Source: an uncultured Clostridia bacterium (lineage in GTDB: Bacteria; Bacillota; Clostridia; Lachnospirales; Lachnospiraceae). From it: a stretch of 12,103 nucleotides of DNA. The notes beneath the pieces are model-generated. The model worked only from the letters and a program-made list of their open reading frames with translations. It searched no databases and was not told the DNA's origin. Both the position numbers and the translations under genes were made by a program. Of the stretch, positions 6,545 through 12,103 are shown in pieces; the first letter of the stretch is position 1, and every line of letters begins with the position of its first letter. The stretch spans positions 1 through 12,103 of the forward strand of contig CALASV010000120.1 of the NCBI GenBank assembly GCA_937888895.1. The letters run 5' to 3'.

Positions 6545-7564
6545 TTATATCTTCCAATTCATCACTACTTTAAAATTGACCGTTTTTGCTAAATCAAATG
6601 CCCTACTAATATCATTCAAATTTTCAATGTCCACAACTTCTGATACCATATGTCTAATTCGACTTAGAAATACTTTATCCTCGGTCATAATGCGAACAGC
6701 TTCTGCGAAGTCTTCCTGTGTAGAGCGACTTCTTCCTTGCATCGTAAGTCCTCGTTCTAGCACCATTCTTGTATTAATTGGTACAGGTTCTTCACTTACA
6801 CCTAGCAACATAATCGTTCCTTCTGGTTGAATGTCTATCATTTGATTAACTGCATTTCCTGCTCCTTGTCCTCCGACACATTCAAAGGTATGGTCATATT
6901 GTACTTTTGCTTCTACTTGACTTACTGTTTTTACTTCATCTACAAAAGTAAAATATTGTAGTTTTGCTGGATGCAATCCTATTACTGTTATTTTTGTTTC
7001 TGGATATTTACTTTTTAAAAGACAACATATCACATAAGAAAGTGCTCCATCTCCCCATACAGCCACATGATGTTTTCTTTGATGAGATACTTTTGTAAAA
7101 CTATCAATCGCATGTACTCCTACACTAATAAATTCCGTAAAAGAAAGTACTTCATCTGGAAGTTCATTTCCATAAGGAACTACTTGTTCGTGTCGTATGT
7201 TTACTACTTCTTGCATAAATCCATCAGCTCTACTCGAACGAAACATAGAATCCAAACGATAATTCTCTAAATAAAAGTTATCTTCTCCCGGTTGATTTGG
7301 TAAAAGCACTACTTTTTGTCCTTTTTTATAAGTTCCTGTAGGGTCATACACCACTTCGCCACAAGCTTCATGGATAAGTGCCATTGGCAATCGTTCTTTT
7401 AATACTTTGGCATCTCGCATTCCAAAGTAATATCTCATATCTGCTTTACAAATCGACAATTTATTTGGTCTTACAATTAAATGATTTTTTCCTTCGATTG
7501 CAACATCTTTAAAAAAAGTTTCTATGACATAAGGTTTTACTAAACTATATTGTAAATTTATCAT
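6545..7564 (-). CDS. tarJ: Ribulose-5-phosphate reductase (ribitol-5-phosphate dehydrogenase) TarJ
   Basis: This 339-residue zinc-dependent medium-chain dehydrogenase reduces D-ribulose 5-phosphate to D-ribitol 5-phosphate with NADPH, the first step to CDP-ribitol. The match to TarJ as I know it from Staphylococcus is close throughout: MIN start, VRPxxxSICxAD with the zinc-ligand Cys39, RLPMALIHE with His65-Glu66, YFRSS-like MFRSS, DGFMQ, SYTE-like SFTEF, VWGDGALSYV (nucleotide-binding turn at 171-174), FECVGGQG, NQMID and LLGVSEEPV. The ATG at 7564 was preferred to the GTG at 7567 because TarJ proteins begin MIN. It overlaps tarI by 20 bases, which suggests translational coupling, and lies 16 bases before the next gene. 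Confidence 0.93.
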   Translation of the reverse strand: MINLQYSLVKPYVIETFFKDVAIEGKNHLIVRPNKLSICKADMRYYFGMRDAKVLKERLPMALIHEACGEVVYDPTGTYKKGQKVVLLPNQPGEDNFYLENYRLDSMFRSSRADGFMQEVVNIRHEQVVPYGNELPDEVLSFTEFISVGVHAIDSFTKVSHQRKHHVAVWGDGALSYVICCLLKSKYPETKITVIGLHPAKLQYFTFVDEVKTVSQVEAKVQYDHTFECVGGQGAGNAVNQMIDIQPEGTIMLLGVSEEPVPINTRMVLERGLTMQGRSRSTQEDFAEAVRIMTEDKVFLSRIRHMVSEVVDIENLNDISRAFDLAKTVNFKVVMNWKI

Positions 7565-8267
7565 CACTCATATTCTCCATCATAATCCGTGCTATCTTAT
7601 AATCATAAGAATAGGTAATCTTCATATTCGATACACTTCCATTTACCAAATGTACATGGTGTCCTTTTAACATAAACATCTTACAAGCATCGGTCACAAT
7701 ATTTAATTCTTCTTCGGTCATAGAAGCATACACTTGTTCAAACAATCCTCTTTGAAAACTTTGAGGTGTTTGTCCTTGATATGTATTTGCTCGAATTGGA
7801 ATATCCGTAATATATTCTCGATTGGAAGAATATACAATCGTGTCGGTTGCAGGAATCACAGTATCACATACGCCAAACTCTCTTGCTGATTGAATATTTT
7901 CGGATATCATTTTCAATGTTACAAATGGTCTTACTGCATCATGTGTTACAATAATATCTTCTTCCCCATTACTATATTTTTTTGTTTCTTCAATGATTTT
8001 ACAAATTGTACCATTTCTATCTTCTCCACCCGGAATTACAACAAAGTTTTCCATTCCAGAAAAATACTTCTTCTGAATATCCAACATATATTGATACCAT
8101 TGAATATTTACTCCAACAATAACAACATCTACTTCTGGATGAATTAAAAATTTCTCTACAACATGCACAATAATTGGCTTTTCATTAATCGTTAAAAACT
8201 GCTTTGGTACGGTATAGTTTCCCATTCTTGAACCAGTACCTCCTGCTAATATTCCAGCAAATACCAT
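7545..8267 (-). CDS. tarI: Ribitol-5-phosphate cytidylyltransferase TarI
   Basis: This 240-residue enzyme of the IspD/TarI family joins ribitol 5-phosphate and CTP to give CDP-ribitol and pyrophosphate in the cytoplasm. Visible motifs are the nucleotide-binding ILAGGTGSRMG at 6-16 with PKQF at 21-24, GGEDRNGT at 80-87, THDAVRP at 108-114, ATDTI at 140-144, QTPQ at 166-169, VTDA at 191-194 and Lys216 in NMKITYSYD. The length fits the family. IspD of the isoprenoid pathway is related, but the tarJ partner directly downstream, with a 20-base overlap, identifies it as TarI. AGGAG lies ten bases before the ATG, and the gene begins 14 bases after the transporter ATPase stop. Confidence 0.92.
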   Translation of the reverse strand: MVFAGILAGGTGSRMGNYTVPKQFLTINEKPIIVHVVEKFLIHPEVDVVIVGVNIQWYQYMLDIQKKYFSGMENFVVIPGGEDRNGTICKIIEETKKYSNGEEDIIVTHDAVRPFVTLKMISENIQSAREFGVCDTVIPATDTIVYSSNREYITDIPIRANTYQGQTPQSFQRGLFEQVYASMTEEELNIVTDACKMFMLKGHHVHLVNGSVSNMKITYSYDYKIARIMMENMSDDKFTI

Positions 8268-8281
8268 GTTATTTTTTCTCC

Positions 8282-9040
8282 TTATTTTTTACTTTTTTGA
8301 TATGCCATACATACTTCTTTTGGATTTCCATCCATTTGTAATACCCCTTTTTCAATCCAAACAGCACGAGTACAATGTTCCAAAATAGTTCCCACGGAAT
8401 GTGATACTAATAATACGGTAGAACCTCCATGAATCATTTCTTTCACTCGTTCCAAACTTTTTTTACGGAAAAATTCATCTCCTACACTTAATACTTCATC
8501 TAAAATAAGAATCTCCGCAGCATCTCCTGCTGTTGCTATCGCAAACCCTAAACGAGATACCATACCCGAAGAAAAATTTTTCACTTTTTCTTCCATAAAT
8601 CCTTCTAGTTCTGCAAACTGCACAATTTCATCATAATGCTCGTCTAAAAATTCTTTTGTATATCCAATAATTGCTCCATTTAAGTACACATTTTCTCTTG
8701 CTGTCAATTCCATATCAAACCCTGTTCCAAGCGTTAATAGTTGTACTTTCTTCTTGTCCACTATTACAGTTCCACTTGTCGCTTTCACTGCTCCTGACAC
8801 AATTTTTAATAACGTACTTTTTCCAGAACCATTCGTTCCAATAATACCAACGACTTCTCCTCGATATACATCAAAATTAATATGGTCTAATGCTTTTAAT
8901 TCTCTAAATTTAATTTGTTTTTTTACTCGTTGTATCAAATATTCTTTTAATCCAGAAGGACTTCCTATAGCAATCTTAAATGTCATGCAAATATCTTGAA
9001 TTTGTATGACTGGTTCTTCTGTTTTCTTTAGACTATCCAT
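8282..9040 (-). CDS. ABC transporter ATPase, teichoic acid / polysaccharide exporter (TagH/Wzt-like)
   Basis: This is the ATP-hydrolysing subunit of an exporter that moves lipid-linked polymer across the membrane. The 252 residues contain Walker A GTNGSGKST at 68-76, an LGTGFDMELTARENVYLNG segment at 104-122 typical of polysaccharide exporters, the signature SSGM at 157-160, Walker B ILILDEV at 177-183 and the H-loop His214 in LLVSHS. There is no long C-terminal extension such as the substrate-binding domain of Wzt or the tail of Bacillus TagH; the length is closer to Staphylococcus TarH. The permease is encoded 20 bases upstream and tarI 14 bases downstream. AAAGGA precedes the ATG by about ten bases. 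The transported substrate is inferred from the neighbours. Confidence 0.92.
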   Translation of the reverse strand: MDSLKKTEEPVIQIQDICMTFKIAIGSPSGLKEYLIQRVKKQIKFRELKALDHINFDVYRGEVVGIIGTNGSGKSTLLKIVSGAVKATSGTVIVDKKKVQLLTLGTGFDMELTARENVYLNGAIIGYTKEFLDEHYDEIVQFAELEGFMEEKVKNFSSGMVSRLGFAIATAGDAAEILILDEVLSVGDEFFRKKSLERVKEMIHGGSTVLLVSHSVGTILEHCTRAVWIEKGVLQMDGNPKEVCMAYQKSKK

Positions 9041-9060
9041 TCTATTAAAGTCCTTTCTTT

Positions 9061-9864
9061 TTACATCTTTATCATTACCTTATTTTCTTTTGCTTGGAAA
9101 ATTCCATATCCAGCAGAAAAACATCCTACACTCCATGCAATTAACTTTACCCACATATCCCATGTAGATATTGTTCCTTCCATCACACAATCTCTTAAAA
9201 TAGCGATTGCTATATAAACAGGATTCATTTCTACTACTTGTTGCATCATTGGTGATAAGCTCGTTACTGGATAAAAAAGAGCTGATATATACATTAATAA
9301 AGTTAACAATACTGAATATAAATACTTAATATCTGCAAAAAATACATACGCAATCGACAACATATATCCAATACCTAAGGAAAATAAAAGCATTAATCCT
9401 ACTACTATCGGAAAACAAAGCATTGCAAAAGAAGGCTTTATTTGAAATACAATCAACATCAGTACATAAGCAATACAAGTATATAAAAAGTTCACTAATG
9501 CTGTATAAGTTCTGGCTAACACAAAGACTTGCTTCGGAAATTTCACTCTTAACAATAATGTTCTATTATCTACTAATGCATTCATTGCACTATTCGTTGC
9601 TGTACTAAATAATGTCCAAATAATAGAACCTGTTAAATAGTAAATAGGAAAGGTAGTAATATCTCTATGAAACATCGTAGAAAATACTAATGTCATTACT
9701 ACCATCGTTAACAAAGGATTTAGTACACTCCACAAAATTCCCAAATAACTTCTTGCATATTTTCGTTTAATTTCTCTTGAAGTAAGTTCTCGTATTACAA
9801 AAAAGTATTGTTTTCTTTCTTGTAATGCTAACTGCTTCTTCGTTTTTTCTTCTTTCTTTTCCAT
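9061..9864 (-). CDS. ABC-2 type exporter permease, teichoic acid / polysaccharide (TagG/Wzm-like)
   Basis: This is the membrane subunit paired with the ATPase encoded 20 bases downstream. The 267 residues have a charged cytoplasmic N-terminus, then the family's hallmark REIKRKYARSYLGILWSVLN region at 30-49, where a coupling helix leads into the membrane. About six hydrophobic segments follow, near 45-64, 76-97, 120-140, 146-172, 183-203 and 240-256. A YPV near 198-200 and NPVY near 214-217 are typical of polysaccharide permeases. The length fits TarG/TagG. Its ATG overlaps the stop of the preceding gene in TAATG, so translation is probably coupled. An AAAGG lies inside the upstream gene about 13 bases before the ATG. 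Confidence 0.92.
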   Translation of the reverse strand: MEKKEEKTKKQLALQERKQYFFVIRELTSREIKRKYARSYLGILWSVLNPLLTMVVMTLVFSTMFHRDITTFPIYYLTGSIIWTLFSTATNSAMNALVDNRTLLLRVKFPKQVFVLARTYTALVNFLYTCIAYVLMLIVFQIKPSFAMLCFPIVVGLMLLFSLGIGYMLSIAYVFFADIKYLYSVLLTLLMYISALFYPVTSLSPMMQQVVEMNPVYIAIAILRDCVMEGTISTWDMWVKLIAWSVGCFSAGYGIFQAKENKVMIKM

Positions 9865-11327
9865 TACTGTTTGAATGCCTTTCTGATATATATTAAATAT
9901 TTATACATCACTGCATGATGCAAATTTTGTTTCACATTTTTTCCACAATCTACAATACTGCCTTCCATCCAAGCACTTTCTTTTAATACTGCTTGTTTCA
10001 TTCCTAACATAATCCGAAGTTTATTCCATATCTGGTGATTTTTAATTTCTTGTTCAGTTAGTATATCTGCCACTTGTTTTGTTTGTTCTTCTGTCACATC
10101 ATCAGAAAATAATAATGTTCCATAAATTTTTACTTCTTCTTTTAATGGATTTCCCATCAATTTTTTTAGAAGGGAAAATACCATTTCTTGTTTTCTTTTT
10201 TCATCAATATTTAACCTTTTATTGCAATTTATTTGTTTCAATAATATATTTTTAATACTACCTTTTTCTTGATTTTCTAATAAAATATCTTTCTTGTTTG
10301 ATAATCTCTTTTTCTTATTCCAAATACTTTCTTGTTTTTGGTATTCCATCAAAAACTCTCTCAACCATTGTTCCATTTGTTTCATTCTTGCTTGATTCAA
10401 ATTATATTCTTTATAAAACACTGGTTGATACGTTTCTTCTATTTTTTCATAAGCCGTTGTCATACCATGAGGAGCACTATAAACTGCCTCATACAAACAA
10501 TTACTAAAATAAACTTTCTTTTTTATATTTGTTGTTGGACTAAAATAATATGTATAATAGTTTTCTTTCTTAACCCCTTTTGGTAACTCATATAGCCCAA
10601 AATAGAATCCTTCTATTTCTTTTTTATATCCTGCATAACATAACAATTGTTGTAATGTTTTTTGCAACGAACCAACCCAACCACTATCTACTAAGGCATA
10701 AGGCACATTTTCTAACAATCCTTTTTGTTTCAAATATCCTATCGTATTTTCATAAGCACTCTTAGAATGTTCATATACAAAAGGTAAAAACTGTTTACTT
10801 TCTGCTAATGGTTGTTTTAATTTCATTATTTCTTGATAAGAAAGTGTTGTTTTATACTTTTTTTCAAAACCTAATTCTTTCGCTACAGTAAGAGCTTCCT
10901 CATCCGTCAATCCACCACGTTTCATGACTTTTTCAAACGTAACCCCAATACCACCAAGGCAAATCATATCTAAACAAGATTCTCCCATTAAGGCAAACTG
11001 TGGCATTCTCCAAGCATAACGAGAACCATATAAATATCTGCACTCAATATCATACTTTCTTTGTTTACACAATTGTTCTGCTACCAAATACATTTGATAG
11101 CCATCTCGTGCTAAAAAATATAATCGCTTAATGCCTTTTTTCTTCGCCTCTTGTAACACCCACTCCACAAAACAAACTAAAACAGGAGCAAACACTACAT
11201 CATATATTGCCTTTGCAAAATCTATATTTTTATCAGAAACTCGACCTCTAGCAACCTTATATAAAGCAGGTTCTTTTTGCAATATATTTAAATATTCCTC
11301 TATTCTCTTTTCCTGCTTTTTCTCCAT
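9864..11327 (-). CDS. COG5610-like polysaccharide-locus protein, RDG...SR domain without HAD catalytic motifs
   Basis: The 487-residue protein resembles the region that follows the hydrolase domain in proteins annotated as predicted HAD-superfamily hydrolases (COG5610) of polysaccharide loci. Recognisable points are LYFLARDGYQMY at 69-80, the paired YLYGSRYAW at 98-106, VDSGWVGS at 213-220, and E279 followed by YSAPHG at 283-288. The HAD motif I (DxDxT) is not visible, so phosphatase activity is not supported; the function is unknown. Residues from about 310 are charged and helical. No signal peptide or membrane segment is seen. The ATG at 11327 was chosen: the frame could extend to an ATG at 11387, but that codon has no ribosome binding site, whereas AAAGGA lies 13 bases before 11327. 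A TTG at 11336, four bases after that site, is another option. Its stop overlaps the permease start by one base. Confidence 0.7.
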   Translation of the reverse strand: MEKKQEKRIEEYLNILQKEPALYKVARGRVSDKNIDFAKAIYDVVFAPVLVCFVEWVLQEAKKKGIKRLYFLARDGYQMYLVAEQLCKQRKYDIECRYLYGSRYAWRMPQFALMGESCLDMICLGGIGVTFEKVMKRGGLTDEEALTVAKELGFEKKYKTTLSYQEIMKLKQPLAESKQFLPFVYEHSKSAYENTIGYLKQKGLLENVPYALVDSGWVGSLQKTLQQLLCYAGYKKEIEGFYFGLYELPKGVKKENYYTYYFSPTTNIKKKVYFSNCLYEAVYSAPHGMTTAYEKIEETYQPVFYKEYNLNQARMKQMEQWLREFLMEYQKQESIWNKKKRLSNKKDILLENQEKGSIKNILLKQINCNKRLNIDEKRKQEMVFSLLKKLMGNPLKEEVKIYGTLLFSDDVTEEQTKQVADILTEQEIKNHQIWNKLRIMLGMKQAVLKESAWMEGSIVDCGKNVKQNLHHAVMYKYLIYIRKAFKQ

Positions 11328-11415
11328 ACAAACCAAGCATTCCTTTCTTGTATTTAAGTATAATTTATTACTATTTAACCAAATCATAAATTCAAGCTAT
11401 TTAACAACTTTAGCA

Positions 11416-11555
11416 AACGGCTTACTCTAGTGGAACTATTTTGTCGGACCGTAAAGAAACGTTCCCACTTAGCGAGGTCTTTTCGAGCTTAGTGGGACTA
11501 CGTTTCGCCCCGAGCGAGAGCGTGTCCAACAAATAATTTCACTAGAGTAACCGTT
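11416..11555. repeat. Nested palindromic element of about 140 bp, MITE-like
   Basis: The outer arms are imperfect complements. AACGG, an extra C, then TTACTCTAGTGGAACTATTTTG from 11416 pairs with the reverse complement of the stretch ending at 11555, which reads AACGG then TTACTCTAGTGAAATTATTT. An inner pair, GAAACGTTCCCACTTAGC at 11456-11473 and its near-complement at 11487-11506, forms a second stem-loop. The element is clearly GC-richer than its surroundings and contains no gene of its own. No target-site duplication was found. It supplies the last 28 codons and the stop of the family 2 glycosyltransferase to its right. No T run follows either stem on the minus strand, so it is not a standard terminator. 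A small non-autonomous mobile element or dispersed palindromic repeat is the best reading. Confidence 0.65.
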
Positions 11556-12103
11556 CTCCACATTCTCCACATTCTTCTTATTCCTAATTCCACTTCGTAT
11601 CATTTTGGGTATAACCATCATCCCAATCGGCTTTCCTACATAAATCAAAGTTTTCCAATTTAAAATCCCCATCTTTCGAAATCCTTGATAGCGAATTTTC
11701 ATTTCTGCAATTCTTTGTCTCCATGTTCTTTTATCATACCAATCTCTATCTTCTCTATAAAAAAATAGTGGTTGTTGTATGTTATACCCATACATTCCAT
11801 TACAATACAATCGCATAAACAATTCATAATCTTCACATCGCAATGTATCTTTTGATACTTGATATCCATTTACTTCTTCCAATATCTTTTTCCGAAACAT
11901 AACAGACGGATGAATATAAGGAGAATACTTTAAAAACTCCTTTGCCCTTGGCTGTTTTATCATATTCCGAACGCCCCAAATACCTTGTTCATCAAACAAT
12001 ATTGCACTTGTACCTACAAAAGCATACTCTAAGTGCAAATCTAAAAATTCTTTCTGTACTTGAAGTCGTTCTTTTTCTGATATATCATCTGCATCCATTC
12101 GTA
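11469..12103 (-). CDS. Family 2 glycosyltransferase, 5' end cut by the window edge, C-terminus replaced by palindromic element
   Basis: The frame is open to the right edge, and an R codon precedes the first visible Met (12098), giving the RMDADDIS context typical of family 2 glycosyltransferases. The preceding ~80-90 residues with the nucleotide-binding strands therefore lie outside the window. Counting from that Met, DADD at 2-5 binds metal and nucleotide-sugar, HPSVMFRKKILEEVNGY at 63-79 and CEDYELFMRL at 88-97 (with the probable catalytic ED) follow, and a hydrophobic segment near 146-165 may contact the membrane. Residues 177-182 come from a perfect 9-base tandem duplication (11554-11571). 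From N182 onward the last 28 residues are encoded by the palindromic element, rich in R and S, and unlike the rest. The original end was probably displaced. It is the first gene of the visible series. Confidence 0.85.
   Translation of the reverse strand, partial: RMDADDISEKERLQVQKEFLDLHLEYAFVGTSAILFDEQGIWGVRNMIKQPRAKEFLKYSPYIHPSVMFRKKILEEVNGYQVSKDTLRCEDYELFMRLYCNGMYGYNIQQPLFFYREDRDWYDKRTWRQRIAEMKIRYQGFRKMGILNWKTLIYVGKPIGMMVIPKMIRSGIRNKKNVENVENGYSSEIICWTRSRSGRNVVPLSSKRPR
11554..11571. repeat. 9-base perfect tandem duplication next to the palindromic element
   Basis: TTCTCCACA occurs twice in a row on the plus strand, giving the NVENVEN residue repeat in the glycosyltransferase. It touches the outer arm of the palindromic element, so it may be a trace of the insertion event, although no matching copy is seen on the other side. 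Confidence 0.55.

Noticed and set aside
7545..8267. IspD, the isoprenoid-pathway cytidylyltransferase
   Set aside because: The family is related, but the overlap with tarJ and the teichoic-acid-type neighbours favour TarI.
10298..11430. Several plus-strand open frames opposite the COG5610-like gene
   Set aside because: They are rich in F, L, I and H as expected from the complement of lysine- and glutamate-rich coding DNA, have no recognisable motifs, and overlap each other.
11456..11506. Inner stem-loop as an intrinsic terminator
   Set aside because: Neither strand shows the T run that should follow the stem, and the stem is part of a larger palindrome; genes continue in the same direction after it.
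1..12103. CRISPR array, tRNA, rRNA, transposase or integrase genes
   Set aside because: I saw no regularly spaced repeats, no tRNA-like CCA-ended cloverleaf and no transposase or integrase motifs on either strand.

Overview
The window looks like part of a cell-surface polymer locus (wall teichoic acid or capsule-like phosphopolymer) from a very AT-rich Gram-positive bacterium of the Firmicutes, probably a clostridial gut-type organism such as a Lachnospiraceae. The reasons are the strong AGGAG ribosome binding sites, the low GC content, a tarI-tarJ pair for CDP-ribitol synthesis, a short ABC-2 polysaccharide exporter pair, and glycosyltransferases of families 2 and 8. The genus cannot be named from the sequence alone.

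Every gene I can support is on the minus strand, so transcription runs from the right edge to the left edge. In that order they are: a family 2 glycosyltransferase cut by the right edge (12103-11469), whose end runs into a GC-richer nested palindromic element of about 140 bp (11416-11555); a protein resembling the non-catalytic part of COG5610 'HAD-like' polysaccharide-locus proteins (11327-9864); the exporter permease (9864-9061) and ATPase (9040-8282); tarI (8267-7545) and tarJ (7564-6545); a degenerate family 2 glycosyltransferase with a coiled-coil repeat tail (6528-5221); and a large fusion of a family 2 glycosyltransferase with a CDP-polyol phosphotransferase (5209-2603). From 11327 to 2603 the genes are separated by 20 bases or less, or overlap, so they look like one operon. 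A 288-base AT-rich gap with direct repeats follows. After it come a family 8 glycosyltransferase (2314-1214), an overlapping ORF encoding an ILEI/FAM3-like domain (1245-709), and a 4Fe-4S protein cut by the left edge (643-1).

Working model: TarJ and TarI make CDP-ribitol, the polyol-phosphotransferase domain of the fusion protein adds polyol phosphate to a growing chain, the glycosyltransferases build or decorate that chain, and the ABC transporter exports it. The lipid-carrier initiating transferase and the wall ligase are not in the window.

The most striking observation is a run of eight G (minus strand, 1241-1234) exactly where the family 8 glycosyltransferase frame is lost. Removing one G, or adding two, would join the glycosyltransferase to the ILEI-like domain in a single protein of about 534 residues; the present length gives a short enzyme with a six-residue foreign tail. 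This has the form of a slipped-strand phase-variation switch controlling a carbohydrate-binding-type domain on a surface-glycan glycosyltransferase. A homopolymer sequencing error is the main competing explanation.
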